Positions 1 to 7,816 of a stretch of DNA of 18,131 nt are shown here, in pieces (the stretch's first letter is position 1; every line of letters starts with the position of its first letter). This stretch comes from Fimbriimonadaceae bacterium (GTDB lineage Bacteria > Armatimonadota > Fimbriimonadia > Fimbriimonadales > Fimbriimonadaceae). The stretch spans positions 1-18,131 of the forward strand of contig JAIBBE010000267.1 of assembly GCA_019694835.1 (NCBI GenBank). The letters run 5' to 3'. The position numbers and the translations under genes were made by a program. Under the pieces are notes generated by a model, which worked only from the letters and a program-made list of their open reading frames with translations, was not told where the DNA came from and did no database searches.

Positions 1-1
1 T

Positions 2-235
2 CTCGGACACCACGAAGGGGCTGCGACCATCAGCGGAGCCGCCGTGAGTGCCTTTACGTATGCGAGCTTGCCCCAACTCGACATGACGATCGCCCATCTG
101 CGCGATGTTCTCGGCGAACAGATCTACCACTCCCTCGCACGCAAGGGTGCGGTGATGAGTACCGCCGAGATGATGACCTACGCGCACGACCAGATCGACC
201 AGGCCCGAGCGGAACTGACCGCTGTCTCGGAATAG
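2..235 (+). CDS. C-terminal fragment of an AAA/LuxR- or cyclase-like regulator (5' end outside window)
   Basis: The reading frame is open from base 2 to the TAG ending at 235, so this is the last 77 codons of a gene that starts left of the window; the GTG at 44 is probably internal. The fragment is helical and ends in a pattern (LRDVLGEQIYHSLARKG, then a helix with DQIDQARAEL) that resembles the extreme C-terminus of large actinobacterial ATP-binding regulators of the adenylate-cyclase/LuxR type. No catalytic part is visible, so the assignment is by general resemblance only. It lies outside the integrative element, in the chromosomal flank, and is followed by about 130 non-coding bases and the old tRNA terminator. 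Confidence 0.55.
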   Translation, partial: LGHHEGAATISGAAVSAFTYASLPQLDMTIAHLRDVLGEQIYHSLARKGAVMSTAEMMTYAHDQIDQARAELTAVSE

Positions 236-365
236 AACTACGTGAGACATCCTTGGCCCTAGCATTCCCGCCCGACCTTCCCGCAGGTCGCGGTGTCGCA
301 AGAGTCTGTCTCGTCCCCCATGCCACCGCTTCTGTCGCTCACCAACCGATGGGTGGCCCAAAACG

Positions 366-402
366 AAGCCAGGTGAGAGGGAAAGACCCTCTCACCTGGC
401 TT
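366..402 (-). terminator. Original terminator of the initiator tRNA gene, now separated from it
   Basis: A perfect 16-bp inverted repeat (366-381 with 387-402) with a 5-base loop is followed on the minus strand by CG and TTTT. It sits directly against the left tRNA repeat in the position where the tRNA transcript would have ended. Before insertion of the element it would have terminated leftward tRNA(fMet) transcription; it is now about 17.6 kb from the intact gene. Confidence 0.7.
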
Positions 403-450
403 ACCTAGTAGCGGGGACAGGATTCGAACCTGCGACCTCTGGGTTATGAG
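402..450 (-). repeat. Left attachment site: displaced 3' part of tRNA(fMet)
   Basis: This 49-bp segment matches 17981-18029 with two mismatches (a407 versus g17986, c425 versus t18004). Read on the minus strand it begins at the first base of the anticodon loop and runs through the 3' end of an initiator tRNA. It lacks the 5' half, so it is not a functional tRNA. One difference changes the encoded CCA end to CTA; the other changes the T-loop. It is the chromosomal junction distal to the integrase. The stretch 236-645 around it holds no credible gene. Confidence 0.88.
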
Positions 451-459
451 TTGGATTCT

Positions 460-472
460 GTTGTGCCACAAC
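460..472. other. Short palindrome just inside the left junction
   Basis: GTTGTG-C-CACAAC is a perfect 13-base palindrome 10 bp inside the left repeat, within an AT-richer stretch of the element's left arm. It could be a recombinase or excision-factor contact, but there is no copy at the right end to support this. Its function is unknown. Confidence 0.3.
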
Positions 473-567
473 GGTTTTCATTATTCCGTTAGCGCTGGTC
501 AACGGTGGTTCGGGTTCCGCAAGGGTTTCACTGAGTCGCATGATTTTCACCTGTTTCAGGGGAAAGC

Positions 568-587
568 GTGACCAAATCGGTGACCAA
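568..587 (+). repeat. Left-arm GTGACCAA pair, candidate integrase or excisionase sites
   Basis: Two copies of GTGACCAA start at 568 and 580, 12 bp apart. The same octamer occurs three times near the right end (17895, 17918, 17930), and the last two are again 12 bp apart. Both arms carry it on the plus strand. Repeated short direct repeats on both arms of an element fit arm-type binding sites of a tyrosine integrase; which protein binds them is inferred. Confidence 0.5.
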
Positions 588-604
588 TCACTGCGCCGGT
601 CGGT

Positions 605-641
605 TCTGCTGCACGGATGGGTGACAGTTTCGTGCAGCAGA
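605..641 (-). terminator. Hairpin after drmB, likely end of the defence operon
   Basis: TCTGCTGCACG (605-615) and CGTGCAGCAGA (631-641) form a perfect 11-bp stem with a 15-base loop, starting 4 bases beyond the drmB stop codon in the direction of transcription. No T-run follows, as is common for actinobacterial terminators. It probably ends the leftward operon or protects its 3' end. Confidence 0.55.
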
Positions 642-645
642 CCCA

Positions 646-2607
646 TCATCCGCGATAGCTGTCTTTCGCATCCGCCGAACCCGCGCCGAAATCAGAGAAA
701 TAGCCCAAATTCGGATCATCGAATGTACCCACAAGCAGTCCGCGGTCAAGAAACCGATTGAACTCTTCGCAACTTGTCTCTGGGAGAAGCGCACAGCCGT
801 GGCAAGCCGCCAAGTTGCATGAGTCGGGGCCTTGTCCCTTTTCGCCCGCATCCATACAGACGGGATCAGTTGAACACCAGCGTGCTTCATTTAGTGCAGC
901 TGAAAAGACTGGAAACAGTTGATCACGCCCTGCCATACGGACGAGACCACCCATGGTCCCCTCAGAGTCACCAGCAGCGGTGTAGATCAACAGACCGGCC
1001 ATCTCACGCCCGTCCTGCTTGGACACATAGAGTCGCTCACGAAGTGAGGCCGAACTGTATCCGCAAGTGAATACAAGTTCATTAATCAAGAGGTGCGCCA
1101 AGGTGTGCAGCATGATCATTCGTGGGCTGATCTCGCGCAGCCGCCCACCCCTGTCAGTAACAACCTGGTTGTATTGTCGGCTGATACGGTCAGCCCGGGC
1201 CTGAACTTCTGCACGCGCCTCCCACCGATGTAGCCGATCACGATCGAGTTCGAGATATATTCCCTCGCCTTTAACGACGTAGGCGGGCAACCAATCACGT
1301 TCGGGCGGAAGCGGATGACGTCGGAGCAGTGCCTTGCCTTCAGAGATTTTAAGATCGCTATCGCGGCCCCGAGTGAAACCGCGCAACACTCGCGTCTCTT
1401 GCAAAACAGTCACCCGTCGCACCCGATCGAGATGGCTAGAAAGATCTTCGTGCACACCTGGATCCGAGGCTCGCAAAGCATCGTCATTAGGAGTCTCACG
1501 GATCATCTTGAACTCTGGATACCGCCAGATGTCGAGTCCATCAGCTCCTTCGCCACCTTCGCCGGACTGATTTTCCCCGCTACCAAAACGATCCTTGTAC
1601 GCGGCCAGCAGCTCGTCGTCCGGATAAGAGTCAAAGAGTTCGGCCGGCAGCTGGCCGCGAATCTGAGCAGCTGTCGCCTCAGCGCCAACAAAAGTGTGAA
1701 TAGCGTTGAGCGCTGTGGCAACCTCAGCGCGGGCCAAAAGCTCACGGAGAGCTCCACTTACGGCCCCCACCTTCTGCGGCAGAAAGATGGAGGACTCTAC
1801 GTGGGGAAAGTAGACGTTGCCAGCCGCTCGAAGGGCGCCACGCATGGGCCTGTCACATTTCCCGCTACTCTCATGCAGCCATGGACGCGCACCCGTACAC
1901 AAATAGGGCTGCGTCCGACCTTCCAACTCCTCCGTGAGCACGGTGCTGTCCTGGCCCTTGGCGTCTTTCCTTCCAGCCATCGTGATTCCCATTAGGGTGC
2001 GGGTTGCACCGCACCCCTGCGATGTATCTCGCTTGTTTTTTGCGTCGAAACCACAGCGCACGACCTGGCCTTCCAAGCCTCCCGCACCGGTGGAGAACAG
2101 CCGGATTGTTCCCCTGCATTGGGTACTTGCCGATCGGTGAACCCACTCGCGAAATGGGAAGTCATCGATGTGGCCTCCTTCGCAGATTGCCACAAATGGC
2201 ACCTGCGACATCTTTGGTCCCTTGCCGCCTTTAGCTCCGGCATGAGCGGAGTCTTCGCAACGCACAATCTCCTGAAAGCTCAGTGGAACTTGCTTTAGAC
2301 GCTTGCAGTACATACAGAAGGCGTACCGCGGAAAACGTAGAACAGGTACCGACAACTTGGCATTTCGGTGATCGTTGGCTGAACCCGGACGGTAGTCCGG
2401 CGGAAGCCGAAACTCCTTGACGTTCAGGCGAGCCTCGAGCCGCCAGTCGTGAACGACGTAATCCTCGAGCACAAGGTCTTTGTTGTCTCGTGGGAACCAA
2501 TGCTCAAGACCACCGGTGATTACCGAACTCCCGTCGACCAACACGCTCATAGCACCCACGCCAAATGGGGTGACCAACTGCGCCCGTCGAATCCTTCCCG
2601 ACGTCAC
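646..2607 (-). CDS. drmB: DrmB-like protein with C-terminal DUF1998 domain
   Basis: This 653-aa protein matches the DISARM component DrmB, which in studied systems works with the helicase DrmA to bind and block incoming phage DNA. The N-terminus has the family opening RRAQLVTPFGVGAM (8-20), followed by cysteine pairs that may bind zinc (C98/C101, C117, C142). The C-terminal DUF1998 region runs from about 498 to 628: HTLAHLLI (501-508), GDSEGTMGGLVR (546-557) and a cysteine cluster C578, C584, C597, C602, C605, C613 ending in LPETSCEE. The GTG start overlaps the drmA stop by 4 bp (GTGA), with GGAGGG just upstream, so translation is coupled to drmA. It is the last gene of the leftward cluster, and a hairpin follows. 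No motif is missing and its length is normal. Confidence 0.85.
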   Translation of the reverse strand: MTSGRIRRAQLVTPFGVGAMSVLVDGSSVITGGLEHWFPRDNKDLVLEDYVVHDWRLEARLNVKEFRLPPDYRPGSANDHRNAKLSVPVLRFPRYAFCMYCKRLKQVPLSFQEIVRCEDSAHAGAKGGKGPKMSQVPFVAICEGGHIDDFPFREWVHRSASTQCRGTIRLFSTGAGGLEGQVVRCGFDAKNKRDTSQGCGATRTLMGITMAGRKDAKGQDSTVLTEELEGRTQPYLCTGARPWLHESSGKCDRPMRGALRAAGNVYFPHVESSIFLPQKVGAVSGALRELLARAEVATALNAIHTFVGAEATAAQIRGQLPAELFDSYPDDELLAAYKDRFGSGENQSGEGGEGADGLDIWRYPEFKMIRETPNDDALRASDPGVHEDLSSHLDRVRRVTVLQETRVLRGFTRGRDSDLKISEGKALLRRHPLPPERDWLPAYVVKGEGIYLELDRDRLHRWEARAEVQARADRISRQYNQVVTDRGGRLREISPRMIMLHTLAHLLINELVFTCGYSSASLRERLYVSKQDGREMAGLLIYTAAGDSEGTMGGLVRMAGRDQLFPVFSAALNEARWCSTDPVCMDAGEKGQGPDSCNLAACHGCALLPETSCEEFNRFLDRGLLVGTFDDPNLGYFSDFGAGSADAKDSYRG

Positions 2608-5600
2608 TGTCCCTCCATTGCTTCGATGTCATCGTCGAGATATGCCCTGGTGATTTGAAGTCGGCATTCCGCATCCACGCTGCGCATACTCATCGGGGTA
2701 TCCCACGTCACGTTCTTGTTGTCGGGGTCCGGCATCTCGCCAGCCGGCCGCATGAGGCCTTGCTTCGGATCTCCGCTGAAAAAGGTTGTTGCAGCCCAGG
2801 CGGTTCGTTCACCAACCTCCCAGGTGAGAGCCCGCTGCCGAACCCAATGATCGAAAGTGGCCAATTCCTCGGGGTCGACCAACTCGGCGCGTCCCCGAAG
2901 TAGTGCAATAGCTTCCTCGAATGCGTGAACCGGAAACGGATCAGGCTGAAGCTCCGGTTCGAACTGCCGCATCCGCGCGATCGCGGCTGCATGGAGCGCT
3001 CGCTTAAGCACCGGCTCTGCGAAAGGGGTTACCGAGGTCGGCTCCACCTGCGCGTAAAGCTGTTGATGGTAAGTCCGGAATCGCTCGTAGTGGCTGCGGT
3101 CACGTGGCTTGCCGGCGCCATAGATGATGATTACGAGGCCGGGCGACTTCACATTGCGGCCAACGCGACCACTGACCTGGATGTATTGCGCAGTAGTCTT
3201 CGGTTGGCCCACTATTGTCATTAGTCCCAGACGATCAATGTCGACTCCTACCTCGATGATGTTCGATGCCAGGCAGATGTCAATGCATTCGGGATCGGGC
3301 AACTCAACTTGCAATTGCTCGATCGCTTTTGGAATTTCGTCACTTCGGCGCCGAGAGGTCAGCTCGAACGTGTTGCGGCACCATCGAGGCTCGACGCCAT
3401 CACGCCGCTGCAGTCCAACCAAGTAGTCGGGGATATCAGATTCCAGCAGTGAGACGGTGTTTCCCAGTTCGCGCAGACTATTCAGGAAGTTCAGATTCGT
3501 CCAGTAACCATCACGATCGGCAATGTCGGGTATCCGGATTCCTGCCTGAAGAGTGGCAGCTGCTACTCGGACCTGAACCGTCTGCGTCGAGCCAAGAGAG
3601 GAGCTCATAATGCCCAGATAGCGCCGACCAGGAGCTTGGCTACCGTCTTCTAAAGTCGCCGGCTCGGCAAAGAATGAGTGCCCCTCTTCGAGTCCATGCG
3701 GCGGAAACAGTGCCACCTTCTCACGTCCAAATAGAGCCTTGATCTGATCTTCATATCGCCGGACGGTGGCGGTTGAAGCAATGATCTTCGAAGGGATGTT
3801 ACGGCCTCTCCGGCGATCCGTTGTTAGGTCATCAATAACCGGCTCATAGAGGCCGACCATTGATCCGAGGGGGCCGGAAATCAAATGCAGTTCATCTTGA
3901 ATTATCAGACCTGGTGGTGAGAACACCTGCTCGCCGTGATCACCCAATCCAAACAGCTTGCGCGCCAAGGGCTGCCACGCCATTATTGCGAATTTGTCAA
4001 CGGTCCCGATAACGATCGAAGGGCGAGATTCATAAATATCCTCATCAACTACGTGGACCGGAAGACCTCGCTTGCCACTGAACCTGCAGCTATCGTCAGT
4101 ACAACGCAGAACAACCTTGGTCCCTGTTAACTCATAGCCAGGCGTGTCTTGTCCGCGCGACTTACGGATGGGGCCCATTCGCGTCCCACACCAAGGGCAC
4201 TTCAATAGCAAGAACTGGTTTGACGCGTAATAATCCCGCTGCAACGACTTTAGACTTGCTTGAGCTTGTTTCCAGGTATTCGGTGTCGACTCGCCACCGA
4301 GCCACACACCGATTCCAAACGGCAACGAACCCAGTTCATCTTCGTTCTTTGAGCGCAAGTCCTCCAGCACGCAGATGAGCGACGACGCCCGCAGGAACTG
4401 CTGCGCGGTCAACAAGCGGAGCGTGTACCGCATGATTGTGTCGGTTCCGCCATCGTCTTTATAGCGAAGTCGACGCGCGAGTAGAGAAATCGCCGCAGCA
4501 CCAAGATAAGCTTCAGTCTTGCCGCCGCCAGTCGGAAAGAAGATCAAGTCAACAAGATCGCGTCTGAGGTGTTCCGGACGAACCAGTTCGGGCAGGCTCG
4601 CCAGGACGAACGCGATCTGGAAGGCGCGCCATCTTCCGGAACGTTCATTTGGAATAGGTTCGGGATGGGCGCCTTTGGGACGATAAATCTTGTCACTCCC
4701 AAGAACGACATCCCGAATCGGTAGACGCGACCTTAACTGTTGATACAACATCGCATGATTCGCGAGTCGGAACGCCCGCCCAGCGAGGTCATTCGATTCG
4801 ACTTCCCTCCAACCTTCTTCCATACGCTCTAACGCATCCGCGCACTGATCCATGTGTCGGCGAGCGGCAGAGTGAAACCGCTCTGGCAGATTCGAGATGC
4901 GACTCCGCTGTTGCGTGATCCACTCCCCATAGAGAGTAAGAACCTTCTCTACCTGAGCCTTTCCCTCGTCAGATCCTTTGGCTAATTCCTCCATGCTCAC
5001 ACTGACCGGGACGCGGGAGCCATCTGCGAGTTTTTCGTAAACGTCAGGCGTCAGGCTGGTGACTTCGTAAGCCGGCATCGAATCGGCCGATACTGATTCA
5101 ACGAATGGAACGAGCGCGCTGGGCTGCTGCACGACACCCCAGTCCGCTGCGCATCCATGCCCGATCGCAAAGGTACGTTGATAGCGGTAAAGCAGCGCAA
5201 TTGACTGTTGCTCGTCATCACTGTCCGGCTGCTCAACATCAGGGTACGGCTCGATCGCCGCCCCGTTCTGGGCCGAGACGGTGAATCCGATCTGGAAGAA
5301 CGCATTGCTTGGCCCAGTACCCCGAACGTCATTGATGACCGCAACCGTGACTAGACGAAGGTCGTCCGCTGCCTCGTTGGGAACCGGCCGAGTGAATACC
5401 GTCGCGGACGGAACTATGCGCGGCGCAATTTTCGGCGCCGTGACAATCGGGGACATCGTTACCTTCGATCGCTTCCTATCCTGCAGCAGGTCCTTAGCAG
5501 GCACTGTGCCCTCGACCGTGAACGGACGCCGGACCCACCACCTAAGATTCAGGCTTCGCTCATCCGCAGCACTCACGTTGATCGAGTCGTAATATGCCCC

Positions 5601-6116
5601 CGTCACCTTGAGATGGAGCGAGCCTGTTTCCGGCACACGAACTTTGAAGGAAACGGCCATCGCGGAAGGTTTGCGTCGATTGGCATCCGACAAATCGAAA
5701 TCGTCTGAATCCAGCTGGTCCTGTCGGATAGTTCCCCTGAGCTCAGTTGGCGGTTGCATGGGATTCTCGTCGCTTTCCGGCAGCCCAGGGATGACAATCG
5801 GGTCGTCCGACGAATCGGCCCCTAGGGTTGAACCACCGTCTTCGTTCACATTTGCGGATCCGCTACTGCCGCTGGCCGCTCCCCCGCTATATAGGACACC
5901 CACGCCGTAGCGGCGAAGCGGATCAGATCGAGTGAGAATTTCCTCAAGGGTGTCACGATCATGAAATTGGCCATTAGTATCGGCCTTGGTCTCGAAGGTA
6001 ATAGCCAATTTCGAGCAATCAATAGGGTTACCGGAAGGTATCTCACCAAGTGAAGGACCGAACAATTCACGGCGCACCGAATCTTCAACAATCGCTCGCG
6101 CCTCGACACCTGTCAT
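2604..6116 (-). CDS. drmA: DrmA-like superfamily 2 DNA helicase
   Basis: A 1170-aa SF2 helicase of the DISARM DrmA type. Motifs in order: Walker A FFPTGGGKTEAY (526-537), a likely zinc knuckle C640-x2-C643 with C672-x4-C677, DEAH-type box DELH (741-744), motif III STAT (781-784), SNIIEVGVDIDRLG (951-964) and the arginine-finger motif VI QVSGRVGR (980-987). The first ~500 residues are a large N-terminal region with an acidic low-complexity stretch near 80-145. All helicase residues are present, so ATPase activity is expected. DrmA and DrmB form the core DNA-recognition complex of known DISARM systems. The gene starts at ATG 6116, overlaps the upstream NERD-helicase gene by 4 bp, has a strong GGAGGG ribosome site inside that gene, and overlaps drmB by 4 bp. 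Confidence 0.86.
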   Translation of the reverse strand: MTGVEARAIVEDSVRRELFGPSLGEIPSGNPIDCSKLAITFETKADTNGQFHDRDTLEEILTRSDPLRRYGVGVLYSGGAASGSSGSANVNEDGGSTLGADSSDDPIVIPGLPESDENPMQPPTELRGTIRQDQLDSDDFDLSDANRRKPSAMAVSFKVRVPETGSLHLKVTGAYYDSINVSAADERSLNLRWWVRRPFTVEGTVPAKDLLQDRKRSKVTMSPIVTAPKIAPRIVPSATVFTRPVPNEAADDLRLVTVAVINDVRGTGPSNAFFQIGFTVSAQNGAAIEPYPDVEQPDSDDEQQSIALLYRYQRTFAIGHGCAADWGVVQQPSALVPFVESVSADSMPAYEVTSLTPDVYEKLADGSRVPVSVSMEELAKGSDEGKAQVEKVLTLYGEWITQQRSRISNLPERFHSAARRHMDQCADALERMEEGWREVESNDLAGRAFRLANHAMLYQQLRSRLPIRDVVLGSDKIYRPKGAHPEPIPNERSGRWRAFQIAFVLASLPELVRPEHLRRDLVDLIFFPTGGGKTEAYLGAAAISLLARRLRYKDDGGTDTIMRYTLRLLTAQQFLRASSLICVLEDLRSKNEDELGSLPFGIGVWLGGESTPNTWKQAQASLKSLQRDYYASNQFLLLKCPWCGTRMGPIRKSRGQDTPGYELTGTKVVLRCTDDSCRFSGKRGLPVHVVDEDIYESRPSIVIGTVDKFAIMAWQPLARKLFGLGDHGEQVFSPPGLIIQDELHLISGPLGSMVGLYEPVIDDLTTDRRRGRNIPSKIIASTATVRRYEDQIKALFGREKVALFPPHGLEEGHSFFAEPATLEDGSQAPGRRYLGIMSSSLGSTQTVQVRVAAATLQAGIRIPDIADRDGYWTNLNFLNSLRELGNTVSLLESDIPDYLVGLQRRDGVEPRWCRNTFELTSRRRSDEIPKAIEQLQVELPDPECIDICLASNIIEVGVDIDRLGLMTIVGQPKTTAQYIQVSGRVGRNVKSPGLVIIIYGAGKPRDRSHYERFRTYHQQLYAQVEPTSVTPFAEPVLKRALHAAAIARMRQFEPELQPDPFPVHAFEEAIALLRGRAELVDPEELATFDHWVRQRALTWEVGERTAWAATTFFSGDPKQGLMRPAGEMPDPDNKNVTWDTPMSMRSVDAECRLQITRAYLDDDIEAMEGQ

Positions 6117-7816
6117 AGCTTTCCCTCCAGACCAGCGAGCCCAGTCTTCTCTTCGATCAACCCGTACAACCGGTCGGTAGCCCGCGTTAAACCTGTGTAG
6201 AGAACTGACGTGAAGTTGGGGACCAGATCCCGATCGAGATCGGTGACCACAACCGCCGGCGCCTCAAGGCCTTTGTAAGCGTGGATCGTGGAATACAAGA
6301 GCTCTCCACGCCTTGCCTTGGAACCGTCTGCTTGCTTCAAGACTTGGCGTAACCAGGGGTCCATTGCGCTAGCCGCAACGGAGTCACTTCCGAGAGGGCT
6401 CAAGACGACGATTTCATGCAAATCGTACTTCTCATCTCGGAGCGCCTCGATCGCCTGCCGTAGGAGCGCAGACTGGTCCTCACCCCGACGATATTTCAAC
6501 CAAACGGGCAGTGCGCCGTCATCCTCACGGCGAAACTTTTGATAGCCCGGTCTGAGTCCGCTAAATAGATTGACTGCGTATCCGATACGAGGAAGGTTGC
6601 GGCAGTTCATGATTAGCTTGCTCGAAGTTAGGTTCGGCATACGCGACCTCAGTAGTTCTCGTCGATCCCCTTCGCCGTAGATCGCTTGACGTTCGAAGTC
6701 TCCAAAGAGCAAGACTCGTCCAGATTTGAGGCCTCCCCTGACCATGAGATCCAATACGTCCAAGTAGGGGCCGCTGATGAGATCCTGGACCTCATCGACG
6801 ACGAGGAAGTCGCCTTGCGCTTCGTCACCCTCGATGAGGGACTCGAGCGCGAGCTGCGGGAGCCGCTCGACCCAGAAATCGTTTGTTGCGTCGGCCGGGG
6901 CCTTGAGCTTGGCCACTTCGAGCATCTGGCGGTGCAACGTTCCGACCGCAAGGCCCGGCACATTCGGCATGTCCGCTGTCAGTCGCCTAGCCAGGAATCT
7001 GTTAAAGCAGATCAAGCGTCCGCGACGGCCCTCCGCCAACTCCCGTCGAGCAGCCTCCATGGCGAGGAGCGTTTTGCCAGATCCAGCCGGGCCGGTAAAC
7101 AGCACCGCTTGGTTGTCTGACATCGCATCGAGTGCGTCGTACTGTTCCTCTACAAAGTGGACTAGCTGGCTTTCGCGAGCATTACGAAGATCACCGGCAA
7201 AGACGCCAACCTCGAAGTTGGGACGCAGAAGCAGGGCAATGCGCCTGGCAGTAGCCTCGTCTGGCCCCACGCCCCCATAAGAGAAATGTGCGATTTTGCT
7301 ATCCAGATGAGCTATTCCAGCCCGGTACGTTCGGCGGATTGCCTCAATCGGGTCATTCTTTAAGTCCTCTGAATCAAGAATCTGCCATTCATGCCACTCT
7401 GACGATGAGGGCAGACTGGTTCTGGCTCGGACTCCGGTAAACCAAGCCGCGCTAATCACAGGGAGCGACCTGAGCTCGACCTGCTTTCGCTCTAGATATT
7501 TGCGAATTGAGTGCTTAGCTTCACTCGCCTGTTTTATCGGGCCGCGAGCGGTCGGCGCTTGTTTGCCAAGGTACCAAACACCGCCATCAAAATGAATATA
7601 GTCATGGGACTTTACTTCGATCACCAAGAGGCCAAGCCGCGGCGCAATTATGACGAAATCGGCCTCCCCTTCCGGCTTCTTGGCGTGCTCGGCGATGCCA
7701 AGGGAATGAAGCACAATCCAGTCGTCGGTGTCTCTGCTTCCTGCGAGCGCCTGATATAAGGCTTTTTCGCCAGGAGGTGCGTCCTCCGGGAAATAGGCCG
7801 GGATCATTCGAGCCAC
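6113..7816 (-). CDS. NERD nuclease domain fused to a UvrD/SF1-type helicase
   Basis: This 567-aa protein joins two domains. Residues about 12-130 form a NERD (nuclease-related) domain with E17, E51-x-D53 and E67-V-K69, the D...ExK pattern of PD-(D/E)XK-like nucleases. Residues about 215-555 form an SF1 helicase core: Walker A TGPAGSGKT (241-249), Walker B VVDEVQD (339-345), GDFERQAIYG (372-381), STIHAYKGLEAPAVVV (509-524) and LYTGLTRATDRL (539-550). GTG at 7816 is preferred over ATG 7807 because GGAGG lies 6 bases upstream. It overlaps its upstream neighbour by 13 bp and drmA by 4 bp, so it is made with them. NERD-helicase fusions are not a standard DISARM component; it may supply the nuclease role otherwise given to DrmC, which is inference. 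Confidence 0.82.
   Translation of the reverse strand: MARMIPAYFPEDAPPGEKALYQALAGSRDTDDWIVLHSLGIAEHAKKPEGEADFVIIAPRLGLLVIEVKSHDYIHFDGGVWYLGKQAPTARGPIKQASEAKHSIRKYLERKQVELRSLPVISAAWFTGVRARTSLPSSSEWHEWQILDSEDLKNDPIEAIRRTYRAGIAHLDSKIAHFSYGGVGPDEATARRIALLLRPNFEVGVFAGDLRNARESQLVHFVEEQYDALDAMSDNQAVLFTGPAGSGKTLLAMEAARRELAEGRRGRLICFNRFLARRLTADMPNVPGLAVGTLHRQMLEVAKLKAPADATNDFWVERLPQLALESLIEGDEAQGDFLVVDEVQDLISGPYLDVLDLMVRGGLKSGRVLLFGDFERQAIYGEGDRRELLRSRMPNLTSSKLIMNCRNLPRIGYAVNLFSGLRPGYQKFRREDDGALPVWLKYRRGEDQSALLRQAIEALRDEKYDLHEIVVLSPLGSDSVAASAMDPWLRQVLKQADGSKARRGELLYSTIHAYKGLEAPAVVVTDLDRDLVPNFTSVLYTGLTRATDRLYGLIEEKTGLAGLEGKL

Noticed and set aside
402..450. A second tRNA-Met gene at the left end
   Set aside because: Only the part from the anticodon loop to the 3' end is present; no 5' half, D-arm or acceptor partner precedes it.
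401..649. Minus-strand ORF of 82 codons across the left repeat
   Set aside because: It translates the tRNA fragment (the well-known spurious ending VAGSNPVP) and has no start signal or homology pattern.
1315..1995. 226-codon plus-strand ORF inside drmB
   Set aside because: It is antisense to a gene with clear DrmB/DUF1998 motifs and has no recognisable protein pattern.
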